From Clostridia bacterium (GTDB lineage: Bacteria > Bacillota > Clostridia > Christensenellales > Borkfalkiaceae), in NCBI GenBank assembly GCA_017504065.1, contig JAFVRU010000151.1, forward strand, positions 1-8,961: DNA of 8,961 nt, read 5' to 3'. Position 1 is the stretch's first letter. Each line of letters opens with the position of its first letter. The position numbers and the translations under genes are program-made. Of the stretch, positions 1 to 6,752 are shown in pieces. A model generated the notes under the pieces. That model did no database searches and was not told where the DNA came from. It was given only the letters and a program-made list of their open reading frames with translations.

Positions 1-1349
1 ACGACGGCGAGCTTGCATTCGTGCAAGACCATGCCTTTGTCGAGCGTTTCGTCCAAAATACACACGCCCGAAAACTCCGACAGCGTTTCGGGGAGTTTTA
101 CCGTCGATATGTATTCTTCACCGAGTTGTTCCGCCATCTTCACCGCGCGGGCGGAGTTGCCGCAATAGAGCAATACGCGATACCCGCCCTTTCGCCAATT
201 TGCGATATCCGTCAACAGCGCGGGCAGCCCGTTCAAATATTTCGCTGTCGGCGTAGCCGAAAAATTATAAATTTTTAAGGGTTGGAAAAAGAACGGATTG
301 CCTGTGAACGTCTGTAACGCCACCCGCCGAACCCGCAACAGCTCGGCAAGGAATTTTTCTTTCTCCGTATATTGCCGAATGCTGAAATCGAACGCTTCCC
401 CGCCTTCCTGCAAGCGGTGAAACCGTTCTTCGTGTTCTTGATAGAGCGCGTTGAATTTATCCCAAAGCGTTTTGCCTTCGTCGAAGATCAAAACGGCATT
501 TTCGGGCAAGACGAAGAAAAAGTCCGTCGAATTTTCCAAAATCGGCGCTAAAAACGCGTTCTCCCCGCTCGGATCGGAAAGCAATTCGTCCGCGATCTCT
601 CTCGCGCGGGTATACGACTCCGAAGTCTTAAATTGCTTGACCGAAGCTTGTAAACGCTCCGCAAGTCCCGACCGATCGGTTTCCGAAACAAAGGTATCCG
701 TCGCGGCAAGCACGGTAATTTGCGTTACCCCCGCGAGTCGTTCGCCCGTATGGAGATCGTAGGGCTTGATCTTCTCCACCGTATCCCCGAAAAAGTCGAT
801 ACGGACGGGATTTTCCGCATTGACGGGATACAGATCGAGAATATCGCCGCGGAGCGCGAATACCCCCTTGCTTTCCACTTCGAACGAGCGGACGTAGCCC
901 ATTTCCGTCAACCGTGCGGCAAGGGTCGTAAAATCGAATTCTTCCCCTTCCGTAAAGGTTACGGCGGGTAATTTTTTCGGGAAGATTTGCAAAAGCGCGT
1001 CGATTTCCGCCGTGATAACAGGACAGCCCGTTTGCAGCGCGTAAATCCCGTTCAAGCGTTTAAAAAGCGCGTCTTTTGAGAGCGCTTTGCGATAGAGCAG
1101 GACTTCGTCTTTCGCCGCCAAAACTTCCGTACGTTTGCCCGATAACGCCGCGATATTCTCCGCGGCTTTCTTCGCCGAAACTCCATCCGCCGTAATATAC
1201 ACGACGGGATAGGGCGTCAACCCCGCAAGCAGGTATTTGAGCGAGTCGGAAACGCCGAAAACCGCCGTGGGCGTGCCGCGGCGGAGATCGTCTGCGTAGG
1301 AGCTGTATTCCGCTCCGATTTGTTCAAACGTAAAAAAGTGTTCTTTCAT
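1..1349 (-). CDS. mfd: Mfd, transcription-repair coupling factor (N-terminal 449 codons; 3' end outside window)
   Basis: Mfd removes RNA polymerase stalled at DNA lesions and recruits UvrA for nucleotide excision repair. The frame is open from ATG 1349 to the window edge, giving 449 codons of a family usually near 1,150 residues. It covers the UvrB-like N-terminal module; the polymerase-interacting and RecG-like translocase domains would lie outside. Visible family blocks are RGDILDLYP (about residues 167-175) and PVRIDFFGD (181-189), typical of the UvrB/Mfd shared fold. The place where UvrB has a Walker A loop reads GVSDSLKYLL (about 32-41), without GKT, as expected for the degenerate N-terminal site of Mfd and not for UvrB. 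It starts 10 bases after the pth stop, so it is probably cotranscribed with prs and pth, an order like prs-ctc-pth-mfd of Bacillus but without ctc. No strong Shine-Dalgarno is visible before this ATG. Family call is confident; the start less so. Confidence 0.93.
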   Translation of the reverse strand, partial: MKEHFFTFEQIGAEYSSYADDLRRGTPTAVFGVSDSLKYLLAGLTPYPVVYITADGVSAKKAAENIAALSGKRTEVLAAKDEVLLYRKALSKDALFKRLNGIYALQTGCPVITAEIDALLQIFPKKLPAVTFTEGEEFDFTTLAARLTEMGYVRSFEVESKGVFALRGDILDLYPVNAENPVRIDFFGDTVEKIKPYDLHTGERLAGVTQITVLAATDTFVSETDRSGLAERLQASVKQFKTSESYTRAREIADELLSDPSGENAFLAPILENSTDFFFVLPENAVLIFDEGKTLWDKFNALYQEHEERFHRLQEGGEAFDFSIRQYTEKEKFLAELLRVRRVALQTFTGNPFFFQPLKIYNFSATPTAKYLNGLPALLTDIANWRKGGYRVLLYCGNSARAVKMAEQLGEEYISTVKLPETLSEFSGVCILDETLDKGMVLHECKLAV

Positions 1350-1359
1350 TCCCGTTGTA

Positions 1360-1926
1360 TTAAAGTCCGTTAAATCTCGTCATCACCATTTCAATCGACG
1401 TGCCTTTGGCGAATTCCGCCGCCGCGCTACCCGCTCTTTGACAAGCCGTAGCGAACAGTTCGTAATCGGCTTTTTGCACTTCGGCGAGCACGTAATTGAT
1501 GATGGGAATTTTCACTTCTTCATCGCGGATTCCGATACGGATACGCGCAAAATTCGTCAAGCCCGTTTCGCCGATGATACTCCGCATTCCGTTATGCGTG
1601 CCGGCGCTGCCGTTCGCGCGGATACGGACTTTGCCTTTGGGCAGGTCGTAATCGTCGTAGATCACGAGCAGTTTGTCTTCGGCGATTTTATATTTCGACA
1701 TCAGTTGTTTTACCGCGCGACCCGAGTTGTTCATATACGTCAACGGACGGGCGAGAATGATCTTCTCCCCGCCGACGTACGCTTCCGCGACCATGGCTTC
1801 GCATTCCTTTTTCTTGAACTTCGCGCCGAGCGTTTCCGCCGCGTCGCCGACAGCGATATAGCCCATATTGTGGAACGTTTTTTCGTATTGTTTGTCGGGA
1901 TTTCCCAATCCCACGATCAAATACAT
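1360..1926 (-). CDS. pth: Peptidyl-tRNA hydrolase
   Basis: Pth cleaves the ester bond of peptidyl-tRNAs that drop off the ribosome, recycling tRNA in the cytoplasm. At 188 residues it has full family length. Family marks, in order: IVGLGNP (residues 4-10, with the conserved Asn9), catalytic His19 in FHNMGY, YMNNSG (64-69), the DDYDLP block (91-96) whose first Asp matches the catalytic Asp of E. coli Pth, and AGTHNG (108-113) with Asn112. The residue after AG is Thr where many homologues have Gly. RIRIGI is present, but the usual following GRP is replaced by RDE. The start ATG at 1926 is set by an AAAGGGG Shine-Dalgarno at 1933-1939, six bases upstream. The gene lies between prs (79 bases upstream) and mfd (10 bases downstream), a common Firmicutes neighbourhood. 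A GC-rich hairpin at 1946-1974 sits just before its ribosome binding site. Confidence 0.97.
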   Translation of the reverse strand: MYLIVGLGNPDKQYEKTFHNMGYIAVGDAAETLGAKFKKKECEAMVAEAYVGGEKIILARPLTYMNNSGRAVKQLMSKYKIAEDKLLVIYDDYDLPKGKVRIRANGSAGTHNGMRSIIGETGLTNFARIRIGIRDEEVKIPIINYVLAEVQKADYELFATACQRAGSAAAEFAKGTSIEMVMTRFNGL

Positions 1927-1945
1927 AAGCTACCCCTTTGGACAA

Positions 1946-1974
1946 AAGAGCCGCCCTGTAACGCGGCGGCTCTT
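1946..1974 (-). terminator. GC-rich hairpin between prs and pth (weak terminator or attenuator)
   Basis: Perfect 10-bp inverted repeat: arm AAGAGCCGCC at 1946-1955 and its complement GGCGGCTCTT at 1965-1974, with a 9-base loop. Read on the minus strand it starts 31 bases after the prs stop, and only a short TT follows the stem before a G. It could be a weak intrinsic terminator that sets the ratio of prs to pth-mfd transcript, or an RNA-processing or stability hairpin. The stem ends six bases before the pth Shine-Dalgarno. The hairpin itself is certain from the sequence; its role is inferred. Confidence 0.55.
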
Positions 1975-2005
1975 ATTTGCGTTTGTTTTTTCTTTCGAAT
2001 GTGGA

Positions 2006-2950
2006 TTAGTCGTAAAGCTTCGACATCGGTTTATCGAGATATACGTTCTCGATTGCCGCCGCGAAGATGTCCGCTACGGACAAAACGTCGAATTTGTCCA
2101 ACTTCTTTTCGTCGGGCAAATGAATGGTATCAAGCATAACGAACTTGTTGATCGCGGAGTTCTTGATCCGTTCGATTGCAGGACCGCTCAAAATCGCGTG
2201 CGTACAACCTGCGTAAACCGCCGTTGCGCCTGCGTCCTTGATCGCTTGCGCGCCTTGGCAAAGCGTACCCGCCGTATCGACCATGTCGTCGATCATAAGA
2301 CATCTCTTGCCTGCAACGTCGCCGATAATGCTCATAACTTCCATGACGTTCGCCTTGGGACGGCGCTTGTCAATGATCGCAAGGGGCACACCGAATTTTT
2401 CCGCTACTTTTCTCGAACGCTTCACCGCGCCGACGTCGGGAGCAACGACTACGTCGATGTCGCCTTGTTTTGCGAAATAATTATAGAGCGTAGGCCCGCC
2501 GAGCAGGTTGTCTACGGGAATATCGAAGAAGCCTTGGATTTGGTCTGCGTGCAAATCCATCGTCAATACGCGGTCTGCGCCTGCGTTCGTCAAAAGGTTC
2601 GCCACGAGCTTCGCCGTGATGGGATCGCGCGAACGCGCCTTTCTGTCTTGACGCGCATACCCGAAATAGGGAATTACCGCCGTAATACGTCCAGCCGAAG
2701 CACGTTTTGCCGCGTCGATCATGATGAGCAGTTCCATCAGATTGTCGTTGACGGGAGAACACGTGGACTGAATGATGAATACGTCTCTACCGCGGACCGT
2801 TTCAGCGATATGTACGCTGATTTCGCCGTCGGAAAACGTGCCGACTTCGATCTCGCCCAGCTCGGTATTGAGCTTTTTCGCGATCGCTTTTGCCAGCTCG
2901 GTATTGGAGTTACCGGAGAACAACTTGATTTCATTACCGTGAGTTATCAT
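2006..2950 (-). CDS. prs: Ribose-phosphate pyrophosphokinase (PRPP synthetase)
   Basis: Prs transfers pyrophosphate from ATP to ribose 5-phosphate to make PRPP, the precursor of purine, pyrimidine, NAD, histidine and tryptophan biosynthesis. The 314 residues match the usual class I bacterial length. Visible motifs: the NDNLMELL block (68-75), the ATP-site segment YFGYARQDRK (95-104), the metal-binding region DLHADQIQGFF (132-142), the catalytic flexible loop DKRRPK (194-199) with the expected Lys and Arg, and the PRPP-binding signature IDDMVDTAGT (220-229). The ATG at 2950 has an AAGGA ribosome binding site at 2960-2964. A near-consensus sigma-A promoter lies about 140 bases upstream, leaving a leader of roughly 130 bases. 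pth and mfd follow on the same strand, so prs probably heads that operon. No unusual residues were seen. Confidence 0.98.
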   Translation of the reverse strand: MITHGNEIKLFSGNSNTELAKAIAKKLNTELGEIEVGTFSDGEISVHIAETVRGRDVFIIQSTCSPVNDNLMELLIMIDAAKRASAGRITAVIPYFGYARQDRKARSRDPITAKLVANLLTNAGADRVLTMDLHADQIQGFFDIPVDNLLGGPTLYNYFAKQGDIDVVVAPDVGAVKRSRKVAEKFGVPLAIIDKRRPKANVMEVMSIIGDVAGKRCLMIDDMVDTAGTLCQGAQAIKDAGATAVYAGCTHAILSGPAIERIKNSAINKFVMLDTIHLPDEKKLDKFDVLSVADIFAAAIENVYLDKPMSKLYD

Positions 2951-3090
2951 ATGTAACCGTCCTTGAATATTTTTACCCGCGTCCGTAAAACGCTTTCCCG
3001 CGCAAAACGAACCCGAATTTTTTCGATTGTAAAGTTTCCATTCCCCCTGCGTTTGTCCCTTGCCAACGGCTTGTTACAAACGACAATATT

Positions 3091-3119
3091 ATAATACCCG
3101 TTTTCAAAAATTAAGTCAA
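3091..3119 (-). promoter_or_regulatory. Sigma-A promoter for prs(-pth-mfd)
   Basis: Reading the minus strand, -35 TTGACT at 3114-3119, a 17-base spacer, and -10 TATTAT at 3091-3096 that runs into a second overlapping TATAAT. Five of six bases match the consensus in each box. Transcription would start near 3084, giving a leader of about 130 bases before the prs ATG at 2950. No known riboswitch class was recognised in that leader. Confidence 0.82.
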
Positions 3120-3161
3120 CCGAATACGCCGCGTTTTTTTAAATTCTCGTAGAGAAATTTT

Positions 3162-3668
3162 TTACTCCGCAGTTTCTTCCGCTTTTTTCCGTTCCTTTTC
3201 TTCCTTTTGCTTTTGCCGCATCGACGAGAAGAAATCGGTGAGCAGCGCCGAGCATTTTTCTTCCGAGACTCCCCCGACGACTTCCGTTTTATGATTCAAC
3301 AAATTCGCTTCCGCAAGCGCGGCGGTGAGCGATCTGCCCTTTTGCTCGTACGCGCCGAAATACAGCTTGTCCACCCGCGCGTTGAGCGCCGCGCCCATGC
3401 ACATCGGGCAGGGTTCTAACGTAACGAACAGCTCGCAGCCTTCGGGAAGCCGCCAAGAACGGAATTTTTTGCAAGCCTTGTCGATCGCCATCATTTCCGC
3501 ATGCGCCGACGCAAGCTGCAATTTCGCCCGTCGGTTGTAGCCGCGCGCCACCACTTTGTTTTCGTAAACGATTACCGCGCCGATCGGGACTTCCCCTTCC
3601 GAAAGTCCTTTTTTCGCGGATTTCACCGCTTCGTCCATAAATTTTTCTTCTCTCGTTCTTCTTTTCAT
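3162..3668 (-). CDS. tadA: tRNA-specific adenosine deaminase TadA
   Basis: TadA converts adenosine 34 to inosine in the anticodon of tRNA-Arg(ACG), needed to read CGC and CGA codons. The protein has 168 residues. It shows the cytidine/deoxycytidylate deaminase zinc site: HAE (His56 ligand, Glu58 proton shuttle) and PCPMC (Cys87 and Cys90 ligands). The N-terminal EVPIGAV block (26-32) is typical of TadA, and the C-terminal 23 residues form a lysine/glutamate-rich tail. The chosen ATG (3668) overlaps the preceding peptidase stop by four bases (ATGA), suggesting translational coupling. An internal ATG at residue 11 is possible but would remove part of the first helix. A cytosine or guanine deaminase is less likely because of length and motif spacing. 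It is the last gene of the cluster starting at 5916; no convincing minus-strand terminator is seen before the prs promoter. Confidence 0.95.
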   Translation of the reverse strand: MKRRTREEKFMDEAVKSAKKGLSEGEVPIGAVIVYENKVVARGYNRRAKLQLASAHAEMMAIDKACKKFRSWRLPEGCELFVTLEPCPMCMGAALNARVDKLYFGAYEQKGRSLTAALAEANLLNHKTEVVGGVSEEKCSALLTDFFSSMRQKQKEEKERKKAEETAE

Positions 3669-4486
3669 TTCTTTGCCACCGCTATCGAAAGATCGTACAA
3701 AGCGTACGCATTCCGCTCCAAAATATTTTCTAGCCCGTCATCCCGCAACGGGTGCTCGAACAAGTCCGCGCCCGCTTCGATCGTAAACGCAGGAATTTTA
3801 AACTTCTTGATACACCAATCCTTATACCCGCCCACGCTGCCTTTCGCGTAAGCCAGCGGATACCCCGTGGACGCCGAAAGCGCCAACGCAAGCCCCTTAT
3901 CACGGGGGCAGGTACGCATCGATTGATAAAAATACCAATAGATTTCTTCCCCTTTCGTATGATAACTCACCGTATAATCGGGGCGAATTTTTTCCGTGAA
4001 TTTTTTCAAAGCGAGCGTTTCCGATTCGGAAAAAGGCTTTTCCCCGATATAGTTCTCCGCGCCCGCAATTCTCGTGTTTTTCCTGCCTTTTCCCCACTCC
4101 GCGGCAAAGTTGACGTTGAGATCTACCCCGCGACCGTTGGCTTTCCAAAGCGAAAAATCCTTCCCGCCGCCAATCGCAAGCAAAAACTCCCGATCTTGCT
4201 CCTTTTCCACCGTTTCCAACCCAACTTGGCTGAGCAACGCCCCGTCGGGATTGACGAGCGGAACAAACCACATGCTCCCCTTTTTTACCCCGATTCGATA
4301 CTGCTCGATCGCGAGCTTTGCGGTGATGAACTCCCTACCGTGCATCGCGTACTGCGCGATCCCCACAGGCGAGCCGTCGCCGACTTTCACGGCGTACAGT
4401 TCTCTACCGAACATACTGTTCCCAATCACCGTCTTTTCCGTTGTCGCCCGTTCATAGAACGCCCGCGTCGTTTGAAAAATATCCAC
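3665..4486 (-). CDS. M14-family zinc carboxypeptidase, probable gamma-D-glutamyl-meso-diaminopimelate peptidase
   Basis: This is a 273-residue single-domain metallopeptidase of family M14. Zinc ligands appear as HGRE (His49, Glu52) and His176 in SYHTKGEE. NPDG is at 79-82, and the catalytic Glu is probably Glu237 in FTIEAGAD. The segment NGRGVDLNVNF (117-127) matches the usual GVDLNRNF, but Val125 replaces the Arg that binds the substrate carboxylate in classical carboxypeptidases; I recall the same change in clostridial relatives of the gamma-D-Glu-mDAP peptidases. Such enzymes trim peptidoglycan stem peptides. No signal peptide or LysM domain is visible, so a cytoplasmic (recycling or sporulation) role is inferred. 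The start is GTG 4486: an in-frame stop lies three codons upstream, and the next ATG (residue 25) would cut into the first strands. No Shine-Dalgarno precedes it; a TATAAT lies five bases upstream. It is 38 bases after rlmH and overlaps tadA by four bases. Confidence 0.82.
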   Translation of the reverse strand: MDIFQTTRAFYERATTEKTVIGNSMFGRELYAVKVGDGSPVGIAQYAMHGREFITAKLAIEQYRIGVKKGSMWFVPLVNPDGALLSQVGLETVEKEQDREFLLAIGGGKDFSLWKANGRGVDLNVNFAAEWGKGRKNTRIAGAENYIGEKPFSESETLALKKFTEKIRPDYTVSYHTKGEEIYWYFYQSMRTCPRDKGLALALSASTGYPLAYAKGSVGGYKDWCIKKFKIPAFTIEAGADLFEHPLRDDGLENILERNAYALYDLSIAVAKK

Positions 4487-4491
4487 GACGC

Positions 4492-4497
4492 ATTATA
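4492..4497 (-). promoter_or_regulatory. Possible -10 box just ahead of the M14 peptidase gene
   Basis: A perfect TATAAT on the minus strand lies five bases before the GTG start at 4486. The matching -35 position (4515-4520) reads TCAACT, only three of six consensus bases, and there is no TG extension. If active, the transcript would begin at or next to the GTG and be leaderless. It may equally be chance in a short A+T-rich gap within a cotranscribed cluster. Confidence 0.3.
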
Positions 4498-4524
4498 CGC
4501 CGAACGCAAAAAAAAGTTGACTGC

Positions 4525-4962
4525 TTATTTATGATAAGTCGAGCCCGCGTTGATCATAAACGCCCGATAAACCTGCTCGGCAAGGATCACCCGCATGAGT
4601 TGATGGGGAAACGTCATATCGGAAAAGGACAATTTGTAATCCGCCGCCGCTTTCACGCGCTCCGCAAGTCCGTGCGAAGACCCGATGACGAAACTCACTT
4701 CTTTGCCCGCGTCCGTCAGCGTTTGCAATTTCTTTGCAAGCCGCTCGCTCGACAGCTTTTCTCCTTCGACCGCAAGCGCGATGACGTAGCCCCTGCAAGC
4801 CTGCAAAATATCGTCCGCTTCCCGTTCAAGATCGGTAGCTTCGGGCAATTCCTTAATTTCAATTTTTGCAAAACGGGACAGGCGTTTGACGTACTCGGCA
4901 ACCGCTTCCCGATAGAAACTTTCCTTGATTTTTCCCACTACGACGAAATAGATCTTTTGCAT
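4525..4962 (-). CDS. rlmH: 23S rRNA (pseudouridine-1915-N3)-methyltransferase RlmH
   Basis: RlmH is a SPOUT-fold methyltransferase that uses S-adenosylmethionine to methylate pseudouridine 1915 in helix 69 of 23S rRNA on assembled ribosomes. The 145-residue protein is slightly shorter than the usual 155-160. Diagnostic features are the N-terminal strand KIYFVVVGKIK (3-13), the SAM-binding knot FVIGSSHGL (91-99), DYKLSFSDMTFPHQLMR (108-124), LAEQVYRAF (127-135) and the conserved C-terminal YHK. In many homologues the knot has GGSLG or GGAYG; here it reads GSSHG. The ATG at 4962 is supported by an AAGGGAG Shine-Dalgarno at 4970-4976, seven bases upstream, which overlaps the stop codon of the CPBP gene. 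The two genes are therefore very likely cotranscribed and perhaps coupled. Confidence 0.97.
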   Translation of the reverse strand: MQKIYFVVVGKIKESFYREAVAEYVKRLSRFAKIEIKELPEATDLEREADDILQACRGYVIALAVEGEKLSSERLAKKLQTLTDAGKEVSFVIGSSHGLAERVKAAADYKLSFSDMTFPHQLMRVILAEQVYRAFMINAGSTYHK

Positions 4963-4974
4963 ACGCTCTCTCCC

Positions 4975-5916
4975 TTACAATCCCGAAACCAAAACGCTGA
5001 TCCAGCTGATTACGCAAACGACGACGCCGACGAGCGCGCATTGCCAAAACCGTTTGCGCTCCACCGCGCGTTCTTCCGACTGCGTTTCAGGAGTCCCCCC
5101 CCGTTTCGCCGTCAAAATCAGGTACACGGCTACGCCGATCAAGCAGATGGCGGAGAGTACGTTCACCGCGATATAGACGGGCGTTGGATAGCTCTCCACT
5201 CCGCACTTGGTCAGAATTAAAATGGCGGCGTTGTTCAAAAAATGGGACAGCACCGTCGGCAAAATACTCCCCGATCGAATCGCCACCCAAGCAAACGCCG
5301 CGCCGCAACAAAACTGATACAGCGTTTGCGCGGGGTTTTGGTGGTATAACGAGAACAACGCGCCGCAAACGAGCGCCGCTTCCCAAGTTTTCCAAGACCG
5401 CATACCCGAAAGCAACACGCCGCGGAACATGACTTCTTCCATGACGGCGGGCAACACCGCAACCACCAACAGCACGCCGACAAAACCGAACCCGTCCATC
5501 GACGGAAGCGTAATCCCGGCGTCTTCGTAACCGAAGTTTTCCAAGCATTTCAAGAACAGCGAATTGAGCTCCGACAAGCACACCAAGCCGAACTGCAACA
5601 ATACGGCGATCAAGAAATATTTCGGCGCGCATTTTTGTTTTGTTACCACCGTTTTCACGGGCGTTTTCGTATAGAACAAAAACCAAGCCGCAACAGCCAA
5701 AAAGGCAATTTGCGGCAAGCAATAACTGCAATATAAAAACCAATCCTTTTTCTCGTATCCGTCGTCCGTCAACCCGAACGCCGTAACCGCAGCCAAAAAC
5801 GCCACGGATAAAATCACGGGCAAAACGGCGGCAAAAGAATACCCCGCGCCCGACGCTTTCGCCGGCGTGGGAACGCCTAAAAATCCCGTTTTTCCGTTTC
5901 GTCTACCGTATTGCAT
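4975..5916 (-). CDS. CPBP-family intramembrane metalloprotease (Abi/Rce1-like)
   Basis: This is a 313-residue membrane protein with several hydrophobic helices and the three motifs of the CPBP (CAAX protease and bacteriocin-processing) family: EEVMFR (Glu160, Glu161, Arg165; EExxxR), FSLYH (Phe188-His192; FxxxH) and HFLNN (His225-Asn229; HxxxN). Family members are predicted glutamate-type intramembrane proteases; bacterial examples work in bacteriocin immunity, protein processing or unknown roles, and no substrate can be read here. Helices are visible at about 28-48, 60-82, 100-121, 144-160, 178-192, 198-213, 218-236, 246-268 and 290-311. A basic, polar stretch (about 269-288) separates the last two. 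The start is ATG 5916; there is no Shine-Dalgarno, but a TATAAT with a TG extension lies six bases upstream. It heads the cluster with rlmH, the M14 peptidase and tadA. Confidence 0.88.
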   Translation of the reverse strand: MQYGRRNGKTGFLGVPTPAKASGAGYSFAAVLPVILSVAFLAAVTAFGLTDDGYEKKDWFLYCSYCLPQIAFLAVAAWFLFYTKTPVKTVVTKQKCAPKYFLIAVLLQFGLVCLSELNSLFLKCLENFGYEDAGITLPSMDGFGFVGVLLVVAVLPAVMEEVMFRGVLLSGMRSWKTWEAALVCGALFSLYHQNPAQTLYQFCCGAAFAWVAIRSGSILPTVLSHFLNNAAILILTKCGVESYPTPVYIAVNVLSAICLIGVAVYLILTAKRGGTPETQSEERAVERKRFWQCALVGVVVCVISWISVLVSGL

Positions 5917-5922
5917 ACTTGT

Positions 5923-5950
5923 ATTATAACAAATTTTTCTCCGTTTGCAA
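5923..5950 (-). promoter_or_regulatory. Extended -10 promoter immediately ahead of the CPBP gene
   Basis: Minus strand: -10 TATAAT at 5923-5928 preceded by TGT (an extended -10), a 16-base spacer, and -35 TTGCAA at 5945-5950 (four of six bases match). Only six bases separate the -10 box from the ATG at 5916, so the expected start point coincides with the start codon. It lies just downstream of the sigF terminator, as expected for a new transcription unit. Confidence 0.65.
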
Positions 5951-5970
5951 ACCGAAAACGCCGCCTTTTA

Positions 5971-6000
5971 AAAAAATCACTCGACTTGGAGTGATTTTTT
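5971..6000 (-). terminator. Intrinsic terminator of the spoIIA operon (symmetric)
   Basis: A 12-bp perfect stem with arms at 5971-5982 and 5989-6000 and a 6-base loop. The minus-strand RNA ends in GAGTGA followed by seven T residues. The stem begins 27 bases after the sigF stop. Because it is flanked by A- and T-runs on both sides, it could work in either direction, but only the minus strand has a gene reading into it. Confidence 0.88.
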
Positions 6001-6026
6001 CCGCTCGGTTACCGTATAGCGAGCGT

Positions 6027-6752
6027 TTAACCGCTCAACTTTTGCCGAAATTCTTTGATGATCCTGCTTTCGATCCGCGATACTTGGACTTGGCTGACGC
6101 CGATACGCTCCGCCACTTCGCTCTGCGTCATATCCCGAAAATACCGTAGTACGATGATTTTTTTGTCCCGTTCCGACAATCCGTCGATCGCGCCGCGGAG
6201 CAACATTCGATCCAACCACTCGTCCTGACGGTCTTCGGCGGGCAGCGTTTCGATGAGCTCCCGCTCCTTACCGTCCTTGAAATCCGCGCCGCCGTATAGC
6301 GACAACGGCATTTTCGACGAGCCCATCACGAACACCGTTTCCGCTTCGTCCATGCCGAATTTCTTCGCGATTTCGGCTACGCTCGGTTGCCTGCCTTTTT
6401 CCAAGAGATACGCTTCAACGAACCCGTTCATTTCCTTTGCCGTTTGTTTCATGGCGCGCGAAACCTTTACCGAGCCGTCGTCCCGCATAAACCGTTTGAT
6501 CTCGCCCGCGATCATCGGAACGGCGTACGTGGAGAATTTTACGCCGAACCGTTCGTCAAAGCCCGCGATCGCTTTTAAAAAGCCCATACAGGCGATTTGG
6601 AAAAGATCGTCGTACTCCACTCCCTTGCCCAAGTAGCGTTTGACTATGCATTTGACTAGCGAAACGTTTTCCGAAATCAGCGTTTCCTTGGCGTTTCCGT
6701 CCCCGGCTTTCGCCATGCGAATATATTCCATTGTCGTCTTATCATCAAGCAT
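6027..6752 (-). CDS. sigF: RNA polymerase sporulation sigma factor SigF
   Basis: SigF directs forespore-specific transcription after asymmetric division. The 241-residue protein is a group 3 sigma-70 factor. Region 2 (about 20-92) contains YDDLFQIACMGFLKAI and KFSTYAVPMIAGEIKRFMRD, a region typical of SigF/SigG. VKVSR follows at 95-99, region 3 lies at about 100-165, and region 4 at about 180-241 has the helix-turn-helix MTQSEVAERIGVSQVQVSR. SigG is the main alternative, but the position directly after spoIIAA and spoIIAB decides for SigF. The ATG at 6752 overlaps the end of spoIIAB by eight bases, so translation is probably coupled. Activity would be controlled by SpoIIAB binding and its release by dephosphorylated SpoIIAA. 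A strong terminator follows at 5971-6000. Confidence 0.97.
   Translation of the reverse strand: MLDDKTTMEYIRMAKAGDGNAKETLISENVSLVKCIVKRYLGKGVEYDDLFQIACMGFLKAIAGFDERFGVKFSTYAVPMIAGEIKRFMRDDGSVKVSRAMKQTAKEMNGFVEAYLLEKGRQPSVAEIAKKFGMDEAETVFVMGSSKMPLSLYGGADFKDGKERELIETLPAEDRQDEWLDRMLLRGAIDGLSERDKKIIVLRYFRDMTQSEVAERIGVSQVQVSRIESRIIKEFRQKLSG

Noticed and set aside
1..1349. UvrB as identity of the left-edge gene
   Set aside because: UvrB keeps an intact Walker A motif near its N-terminus; here that position is degenerate, and the position after pth is the usual one for mfd.
1868..2956. A 362-codon open frame on the plus strand opposite prs
   Set aside because: It lies antisense to an unmistakable prs gene, gives an Arg/His/Asp-rich sequence with no family resemblance, and reflects codon bias on the opposite strand. 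The same applies to long plus-strand frames at 1438-2139, 3752-4534 and 4441-5220.
2951..3090. Known riboswitch (guanidine/ppGpp/PRPP ykkC-type or purine) in the prs leader
   Set aside because: I could not find the conserved core elements of these classes by eye; a covariance-model search would be decisive.
3139..3163. A+T-rich hairpin just after the tadA stop, considered as its terminator
   Set aside because: On the minus strand the stem is followed by A residues and not T; a T-run follows it only on the plus strand, where no gene leads into it. The stem is short and has a bulge.
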